The notes: generated by a model from the letters alone, not told the origin. A DNA stretch of 64,000 nucleotides from CAYLZW01 sp964388085 (GCA_964388085.1 CAYLZW010000001.1:1-64000); one strand, 5' to 3'. Positions 51,309-62,392 are shown, counted from the stretch's first letter. Program-made: numbers and translations.

Positions 51309-51797
51309 TCAGTGGTGGTGGTGGCCGCCGGGGCCGTGCACGTGCCCGTGCGTGAGCTCGTCCTTGGTGGCGTCGCGCACCTCGGCGACCTTGATCTTGA
51401 AGGTCAGCTCCTTGCCGGCGAGCTCGTGGTTGAAGTCGAGCGTGACCTCTTTGGCGGACACGCCGGCGATGCGCGCCGGGAGGCCGCCACCGTCGGGGGA
51501 CTGCGCCATGACGCGGTCGCCCACCTCGAAGCTCGAGTCCGGCGGGAACGAGGCCTTCGGCACCTGATGCACGCGGTCCGCCTGGTACTCGCCGTACCCG
51601 TCGGCGGGGGCCACCACGACGGTCTTCTCGTCGCCGACGCCGAGGCCCTCGAGCTGCTGCTCGAGGCCGGGGATGATGTTGTCCTTGCCGTGCAGGTACC
51701 AGAGCGGCTCACCCTGCTCCGAGGCGTCGACGACGATGCCGCCGTCGATGGTCAGCGTGTAGTCGATGGCCACGGCCTTGTTCTTCGTCACGTTCAT
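51309..51797 (-). CDS. FKBP-type peptidyl-prolyl isomerase (SlyD-like) with His-rich tail
   Basis: A 162-residue SlyD-like FKBP: IDYTLTIDGGIVVDAS start strands, IPGLEQQLEGLGVGDEKTVVV, the insert-in-flap region, and FNHELAGKELTFKIKVAEV. The C-terminus ends in a His-rich stretch (THGHVHGPGGHHHH), a typical nickel/cobalt-binding tail. It catalyses proline isomerisation and chaperones folding; in other species it helps Ni-enzyme maturation. The start was chosen at MNVTKN (51795-51797) because the longer frame has only low-complexity residues before it. Confidence 0.9.
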   Translation of the reverse strand: MNVTKNKAVAIDYTLTIDGGIVVDASEQGEPLWYLHGKDNIIPGLEQQLEGLGVGDEKTVVVAPADGYGEYQADRVHQVPKASFPPDSSFEVGDRVMAQSPDGGGLPARIAGVSAKEVTLDFNHELAGKELTFKIKVAEVRDATKDELTHGHVHGPGGHHHH

Positions 51798-51983
51798 GGT
51801 GCTCTCGTCCTCGGCGGCGTGCCAGCTCGGGTGCACGCGCGCTGCGCTGCGGGGTGCTTACGAGGTAGGGTCGGCGCCCCCTACGGTCAACGGAGTTTCT
51901 CGAGGGGCTGCGTGTTGCCCTGTGTGCAGACAGCGCGCACGAGAGCGTTGACCCCTGCTGGCCGCTGTACGACCTTTCCCGAG

Positions 51984-52787
51984 GTGAGCGTTCCGGTGCG
52001 CCTCCTCCTGAGTGTGTTGCTCCTCGGCGTCGGCCTCGGCCTGCCCGCTTGGGCGGTCAAGACGCATGGGCCGCCCTGGTCCTTTCAGGACCGCGACGCC
52101 GTCGTGCTCTCGAAGGCGGGCAACGTGGAGATCTACGGCGGCGGCGGACAGGCCGGGGGCACGGGCTCCAAGGAGGTGCGGCCCGGCCTCGCGCTCTACG
52201 CGGGTGACGAGGTGCGTGTGGGCGCCTTGAGCCGCGTCGTCGTGCGAACGCCGCGCGCGGACATCGAGCTCAGCGACGGCGCGCGCGCGATCCTCGGCGA
52301 GGCGGGAGCGTTCAGCCTGGCGCGCGGCCTCGTGCTCCTCGAGCTGCCCGAGGGCGATCCGCTCGTCGTCACGGCCGAGGGCGCCGCGGGCAAGGTGGAG
52401 CTGGCGCCCGGCTCCTATCGGCTCATGGCCAACGGCCAGGGGCACCTCTTCGTTTTCGTCGAGAAGGGCGTCGCCAAGTCGGGTGACGCCTGGGCCGACG
52501 GCGGGCGCCTGCTGGCGCTGCAGAAGGACACGACGCCGCGCACGCTCGAGCGCCCCGAGAGCGTCCCGCTCGAGGCCGTCATCGACAACGACAAGGGGGT
52601 CGTGCGCGGGACCACCGCCGTCGGCGCCCAGCTCTATGTAAACGGCAAGCTCTTGCACGCGGGCGACGACGGCAGCTTCTCGGAGTCGTTGCCTCCCGGC
52701 GACGCTGACCTCGTGCTCTTCGTGCGCGATCCGGCCGGGAACGTCGAGCACCGGGTGCTCCGGCGCGGCGGCGAGGGCAAGCGATGA
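51984..52787 (+). CDS. exported FecR-like domain protein
   Basis: A 267-residue protein with a signal peptide (RLLLSVLLLGVGLGLPAWA). The mature part has FecR-like beta strands: RPGLALYAGDEVRVGALSRV, VRTPRADIELSDGARAILGE, and a later Cterm Ig-like strand set (GVVRGTTAVGAQLYVNGK). Such domains often lie in cell-surface regulators or anchor proteins. It starts with a GTG at 51984 (or 51996; both are plausible because the signal can begin at either). The stop overlaps rlmE (ATGA), making it the first of six coupled genes. The function is not known. Confidence 0.7.
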   Translation: MSVPVRLLLSVLLLGVGLGLPAWAVKTHGPPWSFQDRDAVVLSKAGNVEIYGGGGQAGGTGSKEVRPGLALYAGDEVRVGALSRVVVRTPRADIELSDGARAILGEAGAFSLARGLVLLELPEGDPLVVTAEGAAGKVELAPGSYRLMANGQGHLFVFVEKGVAKSGDAWADGGRLLALQKDTTPRTLERPESVPLEAVIDNDKGVVRGTTAVGAQLYVNGKLLHAGDDGSFSESLPPGDADLVLFVRDPAGNVEHRVLRRGGEGKR

Positions 52788-53482
52788 GCAAAAAGCGCGG
52801 GTCTTCGAGCCGGGGCTCGGGCAAGGGCTTCATCGGCAAGGGCAACGCGCGCTACGACCGGCACGACACCTACTACCGACGAGCGAAGGCCGAGGGCTGG
52901 CTCGCGCGCTCGGTCTACAAGCTCGAGGAGCTCGACCAGGACTTCAAGCTCATCCGCCCGGGCGACAACGTGCTCGACCTCGGCGCCGCGCCCGGATCGT
53001 GGCTGCAATTCGCCGAGCGCCGCGTCCGCGAGAAGGGCGGCCGCCTCGTCGCCATCGATCTCCTGCCCGTGCGCCTCGCCTTCGGACCCCACGTGAAGGT
53101 CATCGAGGGTGACGTGTTCAAGACCGACGTGCGGGAGCTGCTCCCCGAGGGCGTCGTCGTCGCCGAGGACGATCCGCTGCCGCGCCCCTTCGACGTCGTG
53201 CTCTCGGACATGGCGCCGAACACGACGGGCGTGCGCTCCGTCGACCAGGCTCGCTCCATGGCGCTCGCCGAGCGCGCGCTCGAGGTCGCGCTGCGCGTGC
53301 TGCGCCCCGGCGGGCGCTTCGCCGTCAAGGTGTTCGAAGGCGCCGACTTCTCCGCCTACCTCGGCATGCTGAAGGCCGGCTTCACGACGGTGAAGGTGCG
53401 TCGACCCAAGGGCGTGCGCGTGGGCAGCATCGAGACCTACGTGGTGGCGCTCGACCGGCGTCGTGACGGCGAGGGCGCGTGA
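52784..53482 (+). CDS. rlmE: 23S rRNA (uridine-2552-2'-O)-methyltransferase
   Basis: A 232-residue SAM-dependent methyltransferase of the FtsJ/RlmE family. It has the SAM-binding motif DLGAAPGSWLQF near 66-77 and the catalytic K-D-K-E tetrad: SVYKLEEL Lys, LSDMAPNTTG Asp, FAVKVFEG Lys, and SIETYVV Glu. It modifies the A-loop nucleotide U2552 of 23S rRNA during late 50S assembly. The ATG overlaps the FecR-like gene stop, an unexpected coupling of a housekeeping enzyme with envelope genes. Confidence 0.95.
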   Translation: MSKKRGSSSRGSGKGFIGKGNARYDRHDTYYRRAKAEGWLARSVYKLEELDQDFKLIRPGDNVLDLGAAPGSWLQFAERRVREKGGRLVAIDLLPVRLAFGPHVKVIEGDVFKTDVRELLPEGVVVAEDDPLPRPFDVVLSDMAPNTTGVRSVDQARSMALAERALEVALRVLRPGGRFAVKVFEGADFSAYLGMLKAGFTTVKVRRPKGVRVGSIETYVVALDRRRDGEGA

Positions 53483-53757
53483 TCCCCTTCGCCGCCTGCC
53501 TGCTGCTGCTCGGCGCCGCCATGATGACGCGCGGGCTCATCTACACGCTGCGTCCGACCGGGAGCATCGCGGAGAAGCGCAAGCGCAAGAACCTCAAGTA
53601 CGGCATGCCGACGGATATGCGCGTGTTCGGCAAGCGCGTCCGCCGCCTCGGCCTGCTCATCGCCCTCGCCGGCGGCTGGCTGCTCGCCTGGGATCTCGCG
53701 GACGACGTCACCCCCGCGCCCGTCGTGGAGCCGGCGCCGGGACGAAGCGCACCATGA
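53479..53757 (+). CDS. small two-helix membrane protein
   Basis: A 92-residue protein with two hydrophobic helices (FAACLLLLGAAMMTRGLIY and LGLLIALAGGWLLAWDLA) around a basic loop. It starts at a GTG overlapping the rlmE stop (GTGA). I do not recognise a family. Its place in a six-gene overlapping set suggests a minor membrane partner of the exported proteins beside it. Confidence 0.65.
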   Translation: MIPFAACLLLLGAAMMTRGLIYTLRPTGSIAEKRKRKNLKYGMPTDMRVFGKRVRRLGLLIALAGGWLLAWDLADDVTPAPVVEPAPGRSAP

Positions 53758-54398
53758 AGCGCCTTCGCCCGGCGGGCCCGGCGGTCGCCGTGGTGCTCGT
53801 GACCCTGACGGCGCTCTCCTCGAGCTGCAGCTACACGACCATGGCGCGCGCGCCGAGCCGCGCCGAGCTGTGGATCGACGACGAGCTGGCCGGCGAGGCG
53901 ACGCCCGGCGGCGCGGAGGTCTCGGTCCCCGTCAGCTACGCCGATCCCGCCTGGTTCCTCTACGTCGACGAGGATGACCGCGCGGAGGCGAGCGGCGTGC
54001 TCGCGCGCACGCGCCTCGATCCGCTGCTGACGTCTTCGCTGTGCGCGGTCAGCGCGCTGACGACGCCCGCGTGCATGCTGGCGGGCCTCTTGTCGTCGAA
54101 CCCGATCCTCTGCGTCGGCTGCCTCGCGCCCCTCGGCGACGTGTTCCTGCAGAGCGGCGTCAACGCCATCTCGACGACGGCCGACAACGCGAGCTGGCTG
54201 ACCATCCCCGCCGTGGCGGGCTGCGCGCTGCTCGGCCTGGCGCCGCTGGTGCTGCTGCCCTTCGCGCTGCGCGTCCCCGAGGAGATCGAGCTGCCCATCG
54301 ATCCGCTGCTGCCGCCCGCGGCGCCAGCGTCCCCCGCCCCGTCGCCCGCCGCGCCGTCCGCGCCGGCCCCGTCGCCTTCGCCACAGGTGTCCTACTGA
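53754..54398 (+). CDS. lipoprotein with membrane helices
   Basis: A 214-residue protein with a lipobox SSSCSY near residue 23 and several later hydrophobic segments (LCVGCLAPLGDVFL, WLTIPAVAGCALLGLAPLVLL). The C-terminus is Pro/Ala-rich (PSPAAPSAPAPSPSP). The early part PSRAELWIDDELAGEATPGG resembles PEGA-type surface domains. It is coupled on both sides by overlaps. No function can be assigned. Confidence 0.65.
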   Translation: MKRLRPAGPAVAVVLVTLTALSSSCSYTTMARAPSRAELWIDDELAGEATPGGAEVSVPVSYADPAWFLYVDEDDRAEASGVLARTRLDPLLTSSLCAVSALTTPACMLAGLLSSNPILCVGCLAPLGDVFLQSGVNAISTTADNASWLTIPAVAGCALLGLAPLVLLPFALRVPEEIELPIDPLLPPAAPASPAPSPAAPSAPAPSPSPQVSY

Positions 54399-55723
54399 TG
54401 CGCGCCTCGCTGCTCGTCGTCGTGCTGCTCCTGCCGCTCGCGCACGGCCTCGCCTGCGCGCCCGTCGGCGGTGCGGTCGACGTCGAGGTGCTGGTGCGCG
54501 ACGACGACGATCCCGATGGTTACGCGTTGGCCACGAGGACGCTCCACTCCGTGACCGACCTCTTCGCCGGCCGCGGCGCGCTCTTCGACATCCGCGCCGG
54601 CGAAGGCTTCTATGGCACCCCCACGCTCGACGCCGCCGAGCTCGACGGCTGGAGCGCCGAGGAGCTCTGGCGCGAGAGCCGCGCCGGCGGTGACGACGTC
54701 CGGCCCGACCTCGCCTTCGAGGGCGGCCGTTACGTGGCGCGCGACTTCGACGCGCTCCATTACCTGACGGTGTTCCACAACCTCGAGCAGGCGTTCGCGT
54801 TCCTGAAGGACGAGCTCGACCGCCCCTCGGGCGCCACGGACTCGCACGCGCACGTCGGTCTACACGGCGCGCCGGTGTCCTCGAAGGCCTTGCCGCTGCC
54901 GGTCGTCCTCGGCGACAACGCCGCCTACGCGCCGAGCGCCGACATGTTCCTCGTCGTGCCCGTCATCAACCAGACGGAGGGCGTGCCGCCGTTCATGGAC
55001 GTCGGCGTCGCCGTGCACGAGTTCCATCACCGCGTCTTCTTCCATCGCGTGATGCTCGCGAGCGGCGTGTTCCCGCTCTGGAAGCGGCTGACCTTCCCGC
55101 AGGTCTACAAGCAGGAGGCGCTGAACCAGGCGGGCATCGGCGAGCTCGACGACGTCGGCGCCCTGCTCTACACGCCCGAGGAGCTGCGCTCCTTCAACGC
55201 GCTGCGTGGCCTCGACGAGGGGCTCGCCGATGTGTTCGCCGTCGGCAAGACCGGCGATCCGGACTTCTTGCGCAACTTCGCTCCCGAGCACGCCTTCCTG
55301 CGCGCGCTCGACGGCAGCTACGCGAGCGCCGCCACCTTCGCCGCCCTCGAGGACGGCGCGCTGCCCGACGGCCTCAACGAGGCCTGCGCCCTGAGCGCCG
55401 CCGGCGACAACCTCGGCCGGCTCGGCATGAACTACTACTGCCTCGGCACCCTCGTCGCGGCGTCGTTGTGGGAGGCCGCCGGCGGCGACGCCGTCGTGTT
55501 CCGCAGCGAGGTGCTCCCGGCGGTCGAGCTCGCGCTCGACGATCTCGGCCCCGTCCTGCTCGAGCGCTCCCCCCCGGAGGGTCCGCTGACGTTCTCCATC
55601 GACATGGCCCTCGAGGTCATCGCGCGGCGCCTGCCGGAGCCCCTGAGCGCCGCCTTCTGCGAGCGCCTCGGCGCGCGCTTCGCCCGCGTGCTCGACGACG
55701 GCGGGGTTCCGACGTGCGGCTGA
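54398..55723 (+). CDS. exported zinc-metallopeptidase-like protein (fungalysin/thermolysin-type helix)
   Basis: A 441-residue exported protein with a signal (LLVVVLLLPLAHGLAC). The catalytic helix reads VAVHEFHHRVFFHRVM near residue 205: HEFHH keeps the HExxH Glu and both His. The second helix GLDEGLADVFAVGKTGD near 272 supplies the distal Glu and matches the gluzincin ExxxD pattern. The length and order fit M4/M36-like peptidases, but the pro-region is absent, so the fold is inferred. It begins in a TGATG overlap and ends with a 10-nt overlap onto the following OMP-like gene. Confidence 0.8.
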   Translation: MRASLLVVVLLLPLAHGLACAPVGGAVDVEVLVRDDDDPDGYALATRTLHSVTDLFAGRGALFDIRAGEGFYGTPTLDAAELDGWSAEELWRESRAGGDDVRPDLAFEGGRYVARDFDALHYLTVFHNLEQAFAFLKDELDRPSGATDSHAHVGLHGAPVSSKALPLPVVLGDNAAYAPSADMFLVVPVINQTEGVPPFMDVGVAVHEFHHRVFFHRVMLASGVFPLWKRLTFPQVYKQEALNQAGIGELDDVGALLYTPEELRSFNALRGLDEGLADVFAVGKTGDPDFLRNFAPEHAFLRALDGSYASAATFAALEDGALPDGLNEACALSAAGDNLGRLGMNYYCLGTLVAASLWEAAGGDAVVFRSEVLPAVELALDDLGPVLLERSPPEGPLTFSIDMALEVIARRLPEPLSAAFCERLGARFARVLDDGGVPTCG

Positions 55724-56301
55724 AGACCGCCCTCGTCGTCGTGCTCGCGCTCACGACCTCGCTCGGGAGCGCGAGCACGGCCGCCGCGCCCGCCCCGAGC
55801 GCGCCGCGCTTTGTCGTCGACGGCGGCGTCGCGCTGAGCGGCCGCAGCTCCGTGAACGCCGGCCGCGTGGAGCTGCAGCCGCTGCTCGCGCTGCGCGGCG
55901 GCGCGCTGTTTCCTCTCCCCGGCGGAAGCGGCCTGCTGCTCGGCGTCGATGCGCGCCTGCTGCTCGAGACCCTCCCGCGCGTGCGCGGCACCGCCGACGT
56001 GGGCTCGCTGTCGTGGGAGCTCGGGCTCGAGCCGCGCGGCCTGATCGCCTGGCGCCTCGGCGACGGACCGCTCGCGCTCGTCCCCTACGCGTTCGCGGGC
56101 GCCCTCGCCGGCGGACGCTTCGCCGACGTCTACGCGTTCCGCGAGCACCAAGCGCGCGCGCACCCGACCTACGGCGTCAGCGCGGGCGCAGGCGGCCTCC
56201 TCCGCATGGGCCTCGTCACGCTCTCCTGGGAGCTCGGCGGCGGCCTCCGCGAAGACGGCCCGGCGCTGACCAGCACCCTGTTGGTGGGCGCCATGTTCTG
56301 A
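55714..56301 (+). CDS. outer-membrane-beta-barrel-like small protein
   Basis: A 195-residue protein with a signal peptide (ALVVVLALTTSLGSAST) followed by alternating amphipathic beta strands with aromatic ends (VELQPLLALRGGALFPLPGG, SWELGLEPRGLIAWRLG, LVTLSWELGGGLRE) and a hydrophobic C-terminal Phe (VGAMF), as expected for an outer-membrane barrel. The start is GTG 55714, 10 nt inside the previous gene. The function is unknown, and no porin-specific loop is seen. Confidence 0.7.
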   Translation: MRLKTALVVVLALTTSLGSASTAAAPAPSAPRFVVDGGVALSGRSSVNAGRVELQPLLALRGGALFPLPGGSGLLLGVDARLLLETLPRVRGTADVGSLSWELGLEPRGLIAWRLGDGPLALVPYAFAGALAGGRFADVYAFREHQARAHPTYGVSAGAGGLLRMGLVTLSWELGGGLREDGPALTSTLLVGAMF

Positions 56302-56353
56302 AGTTCACGGTTGACGACGACCGCCACGGCGGGCAGATTTCCGCCCGCTGAGA

Positions 56354-56429
56354 GCCCAGGTAGCTCAGTTGGTAGAGCAGGGGACTGAAAATCCCCGTGT
56401 CGGCGGTTCGATTCCGTCCCTGGGCACCA
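56354..56429 (+). tRNA. tRNA-Phe (GAA)
   Basis: A 76-nt cloverleaf with 7-bp acceptor GCCCAGG/CCTGGGC, D-arm GCTCAGTTGGTAGAGC, anticodon arm GGGGACTGAAAATCCCC (anticodon GAA), T-arm GGCGGTTCGATTCCGTC and encoded CCA. The structure is complete, so it is probably functional. Confidence 0.97.
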
Positions 56430-56459
56430 ACGCCTCGCTGCTGCGGGGCGTTTTCTTTT
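56430..56459 (+). terminator. intrinsic terminator after tRNA-Phe
   Basis: gcctcg / cggggc stem followed by gttttctttt, directly after the CCA end. It is strongly placed for Rho-independent release of the tRNA transcript. Confidence 0.8.
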
Positions 56460-56482
56460 GCTCCGTCGGCGATTTTCAGTCC

Positions 56483-56574
56483 GGGGACTGACCTGCCTCT
56501 GAACCCCACCGTGTCGGCGGTTCGATTCCGTCCCTGGGCACCAACGCCTCGCTCTTGCGGGGCGTTTTCTTTTC
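56483..56574 (+). pseudogene. decayed second tRNA-Phe 3' half with its terminator
   Basis: Nucleotides 56510-56573 repeat 56396-56459 with only two changes: variable region, T-arm, acceptor 3' strand, CCA and terminator. Upstream ggggactga...gaacccc resembles the anticodon arm but the loop is disrupted, and no 5' half exists, so no working tRNA is encoded. The gap before the copy carries an inverted copy of the anticodon arm. Confidence 0.8.
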
Positions 56575-56601
56575 TAGGGGATCTTCAGTCCGAGCCCGCC
56601 A

Positions 56602-57207
56602 TCAGCGCCCCTGCAACAGCCCCTTCACCGTCGACAACAGCCCGCGGGTCATCGGCTTCACCACGATCTCGACGCTGCCGAGCAGACAGGACCCACTCAC
56701 CCGGATGCGGCGCGGATCGCGTGACGACGAGGCCGACTGCGTCAGGTTGTCGAAGCTGCCGAGCACGGCGCGGCCTGACATCTCGACGGCGACGCCGTCC
56801 GGCACGACGATGCGCACGCTGCCGAGCAGGGCCTTTACCTCGATGTCGACGTCGGCGGGGATGTCGGCCTCGACGAGATCGAGCTCGACGTTGCCGAGCG
56901 TCGCCTTGACGACGACGCGCGAGGGGACACGCCAGCGCCCGCGGTGCGTGGTGCTCGAGAGCAGGGCCTGCACCGTCGTCGTGCGCTGACCGGAGCGTTC
57001 GCGCGGCACCAGCGCGACGTCGTCGAGAGAGGGCAGACCGGCGAGCGCCTCCTCGAGCTGCGCGGTGGTGCGCGCGTTCTCGGCGAGTTCCACCCGGCGC
57101 TCGAAGTCCGTGGTCTCGAGGTGGTTCTTCGCGTAGTGCTCCGTCAGGCGCGCGATGGCGTCGTCACGAGCAGCGGGGGTGAGGACGAGCGCGGGCACGT
57201 GCGACAT
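56602..57207 (-). CDS. DUF1707/LiaF-like envelope-stress protein
   Basis: A 201-residue protein: N-terminal DUF1707 helix (AARDDAIARLTEHYAKNHLETTDFERRVELA with Arg/Glu-rich tail; shown here in part), a short linker, and a C-terminal beta-domain like LiaF/PF09922 (TLGNVELDLVEADIP, LLGSVRIVVPDGVAVEM, GSVEIVV). LiaF-type domains dampen cell-envelope stress signalling, and DUF1707 is often joined to membrane helices, which are absent here, so it may be cytosolic. The start at 57205-57207 has TACTGT 7 nt upstream. Confidence 0.78.
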   Translation of the reverse strand: MSHVPALVLTPAARDDAIARLTEHYAKNHLETTDFERRVELAENARTTAQLEEALAGLPSLDDVALVPRERSGQRTTTVQALLSSTTHRGRWRVPSRVVVKATLGNVELDLVEADIPADVDIEVKALLGSVRIVVPDGVAVEMSGRAVLGSFDNLTQSASSSRDPRRIRVSGSCLLGSVEIVVKPMTRGLLSTVKGLLQGR

Positions 57208-57269
57208 GTCCGGCACAGTATCGCGTCCCTGCCGCGGCGGCGCAGGAACCCTCCGAACGAGCGCGAGCG

Positions 57270-59843
<2,574 letters not shown>

Positions 59844-60041
59844 CCCCGCAGGATACCGCCCGCACCAGCGCGATGCTCCGTTGACGCTCGCGATCGCAAG
59901 CTCTGCCACGATGACGCCCTCCGCGCCTACACGATGGGAGCGATGCTCCCGTGTAGCGAACGGTGCGTGCTGGTCAGCGTGCGGCGCGCTAGCGTGCCCG
60001 TCTTCGGGCGCCGCGTGGACGGCCGTCCCCTGGAGCTGGAC

Positions 60042-60323
60042 ATGGCAGACGTGAAGGTAATCAAGGCCCACTCGCTCTCTTCCGCCGAGGCACAGCAGCG
60101 CATGCAGTCCTTCGAGGAGATGCTCACGAAGTACGGCGTGAAGTCGAAGTGGAAGGGCAACCACGCCGACCTCAAGGGCGTCGGCGTGACCGGCTCCATC
60201 GACGTGAGCGACCAGGACGTCACCGTCGTCGTCAAGCTCGGCATGCTCGCCAAGGCGGCCGGCGTCGACGCCGATCGCCTCGGCAAGAGCATCGACAAGC
60301 GCCTCAGCTCCGCGCTCGGCTGA
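60042..60323 (+). CDS. PHA-granule-region family protein
   Basis: A 93-residue protein resembling the polyhydroxyalkanoic-acid system family (PF09650): IKAHSLSSAEAQQRM, then KSKWKGNHADLKGVGVTGSI (split), and LGMLAKAAGVDADRLGKSIDKRL. Family members are small proteins found near PHA synthesis genes; none of those is in the window. The start ATG 60042 has ggag 6 nt upstream, and the longer frame before it is not conserved. Confidence 0.85.
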   Translation: MADVKVIKAHSLSSAEAQQRMQSFEEMLTKYGVKSKWKGNHADLKGVGVTGSIDVSDQDVTVVVKLGMLAKAAGVDADRLGKSIDKRLSSALG

Positions 60324-60335
60324 GCCAGCCTGTCG

Positions 60336-60911
60336 TCAGGCCTTCGGGGCCTTCGCCTCGGCTTGCGCGTTCTCGATGAGCGACTTCACGTTGGCGGCGA
60401 GCCCGCGCGCGCGCTGCGTGGAAGGGTCTTTGCCCTCGGGGTCCTCGGCGATGGCCTTCGCGAGGTCGGCGGCGGCGTCGACGAGGCTGCCTTGCATGAG
60501 GCGCACCTCGCCACGGCCCGTGAGCGCGGATGGAGAGAACGGGTTGATGGAGAGCGCGCGCGTGAAGTGTTGCTCCGCCGCGTCGAGGTCACCCTCCTGC
60601 TGCGCGATGGCGCCGAGCGCCGTCAGGAAATAGGCGTCGAAGGGATCGAGCGCGAGCAGCCCCGTGAACACCTGCTTCGCCTGCGGGAGCCTGCCCTCGG
60701 TGAAGAAGCGAAAGCCGGTCTGCGCCATCTCGTGTTGCGCGTCTTTCGGGATGCCCTCGAGGTCACCGAGCGTGATCTGGCCGGCGATGAACGCCTCCAC
60801 GCGCCGCGGATCGTAGCCCGTGATCTGCACGCCCTCTTCTTGGGCCTTCTTCATGTCCTCGGCCGTGGGCAGCGGTCCTTGCAGGATGTCTTCGAGCTTC
60901 TTCGTCGCCAC
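60336..60911 (-). CDS. SycD/LcrH-like TPR chaperone
   Basis: A 191-residue TPR protein. After a basic helical start, the typical class II T3SS-chaperone pattern appears: TLGDLEGIPKDAQHEMAQ, FRFFTEGRLPQAKQVFTGL, LDPFDAYFLTALGAIAQQ, EGDLDAAEQHFTRALSINP. Such chaperones hold hydrophobic translocators or effectors before secretion. The start is GTG 60909-60911, with ggagg 6 nt upstream. It lies on the same strand as, and 107 nt downstream of, the DUF1521 gene, hinting that it serves that product. Confidence 0.82.
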   Translation of the reverse strand: MATKKLEDILQGPLPTAEDMKKAQEEGVQITGYDPRRVEAFIAGQITLGDLEGIPKDAQHEMAQTGFRFFTEGRLPQAKQVFTGLLALDPFDAYFLTALGAIAQQEGDLDAAEQHFTRALSINPFSPSALTGRGEVRLMQGSLVDAAADLAKAIAEDPEGKDPSTQRARGLAANVKSLIENAQAEAKAPKA

Positions 60912-61018
60912 GACGGTCCTCCGAGCGGCTTTTGCAGTGAGCGGGCACAAAGAGAAGCGGCGGGAGCTCTCACCCCCGCCGCACTCTAGCCTCATCGGGC
61001 CCTTCGTGACGACGTCGC

Positions 61019-62152
61019 TCAGGCGAGGATGCCGCCGTACCGGCCGAAGCCGAGCGCGAGGGCGAGGTCCGCCTGCGCGAGCATCGCGTTGCCGAGGTTC
61101 TGCACCGCGCCGAAGGCCATGTGCATCCCGCCGAAGTGACCGGCGCAGCCGCCGTAGAAGCCACCGAAGAGGTGCTGCAGCTGGTGGTCGAGCTGCGAGG
61201 CCGCGTGATCGACGCCGAGGAACGCGCCGCCGAGGGCCGCGAGCTCCGGCGGCAGGCCCGACTTGCCGAGCATGTCGGCCAGCTCACCGCGCAGCTGGTT
61301 GCCCCAGGCCGCGCTGCCGATGGGCGGGCGCAGGTTCGGATCGACCCAGTAGTGCTTGTCGCCGTTCGTGATCTGCTCGTAGCGGTTCGTCTTCTTGTCG
61401 AGGTACGCGCCGGTGACCTCGCCCTGGTTGACGCCGTGCGTCTCCTTGAACCACTTCACGTTGTCGCCGGTTCCACCGAGGTGGTAGCTGTCGCGGCAGG
61501 GGTTCGCGGCGAGGTGCTGCGCGCGCCACTGATAGCCGTCCTGCTGAATGTCACCCGTCTTCGGCTTGCCGTTGACGCCGTCGATGCGCACGTGGTCGGC
61601 GCCGTTCGAGATGTCGAGGCCCGTCGTCACCGACTGTCCGGTCTCGGACGAGGTCTGCGCGGCGATGCGGGTGCCGTCGGGCAGCACGAAGTCGGAGCTC
61701 TTGGTGAAGTCCCAGCGCGTGCCGTCCTTCTCGGTGACGTGTGGGTCCCCCCAGACGCGCGTGTGCGGCTTGTCGCCGGGCTTCTGGTCGGGCGCGTACA
61801 CGCTCCAGTTCGTGTTGCCCTCGGGGACGATGGTGTAGCCGCCCGCCGTCTTGACCGCGCCCTCGGGCCAACCGGCCGGGTTCTTCTCGAGGCCGCGGCC
61901 CGCGGGGGCGCCGGAGTGCTCGATGCCCGGCGAGGGGATGCAGGGACGTCCCGGGAGCAGGCCGCGCATGCTCTCGAGCGAGCTGCCACCGCCACAAGAG
62001 CCGCCGCGCAGGAGCGCGTCCGCCTGGAACAACGCCGAGAGCTGCTGCAGGGCCTGCTGCGCGCCGAGCGGGTTCTGGTGGCAAGAGTTGAACACCGTCG
62101 ACCGGAAGGCGATCTGCGTCATGGCGAAGCTGGTGGGGTTGAAAGCGACCAT
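61019..62152 (-). CDS. DUF1521 (autocleavage-type) effector candidate
   Basis: A 377-residue protein with no signal peptide. The N-terminal ~85 residues are Gln/Ala/Gly-rich, like a secretion region. DUF1521 covers about 100-260 with RVWGDPHVTEKDGTRWDF near 132-149. In rhizobial T3SS protein NopE1, this domain cuts itself at Asp-Pro of GD-PH when calcium is present; here the scissile pair would be Asp136-Pro137. The C-terminus (about 285-377) is helical and Gly-rich. The neighbouring gene is a SycD-like chaperone. That the protein is secreted and self-cleaving is inference from family. Confidence 0.85.
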   Translation of the reverse strand: MVAFNPTSFAMTQIAFRSTVFNSCHQNPLGAQQALQQLSALFQADALLRGGSCGGGSSLESMRGLLPGRPCIPSPGIEHSGAPAGRGLEKNPAGWPEGAVKTAGGYTIVPEGNTNWSVYAPDQKPGDKPHTRVWGDPHVTEKDGTRWDFTKSSDFVLPDGTRIAAQTSSETGQSVTTGLDISNGADHVRIDGVNGKPKTGDIQQDGYQWRAQHLAANPCRDSYHLGGTGDNVKWFKETHGVNQGEVTGAYLDKKTNRYEQITNGDKHYWVDPNLRPPIGSAAWGNQLRGELADMLGKSGLPPELAALGGAFLGVDHAASQLDHQLQHLFGGFYGGCAGHFGGMHMAFGAVQNLGNAMLAQADLALALGFGRYGGILA

Positions 62153-62392
62153 CTTTTCGTCCCTCTCTCGAGTGGTTGCCGAGGGTTAGCGCGACCGGAT
62201 GCGGTAGCGAACAGGCTCTTGAAGTATCGGTCGAGTGCCCGATGTGGTGCGAGCAGGTGCGGGGTCATTCCGCACGGCCGCGCGCGGCCGGAATTCGCCT
62301 GATTTTTCGCGCCGGTGCACGCGGTGGGAGACCTGCACACATGCGGGATCATTGACGGATCCGGTGCTCGAGCGGCGCACTTCGAGCTCCCG

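Noticed and set aside
56510..56573. Second functional tRNA-Phe
   Set aside because: It has no 5' half and a broken anticodon loop; only the 3' half and terminator are present.
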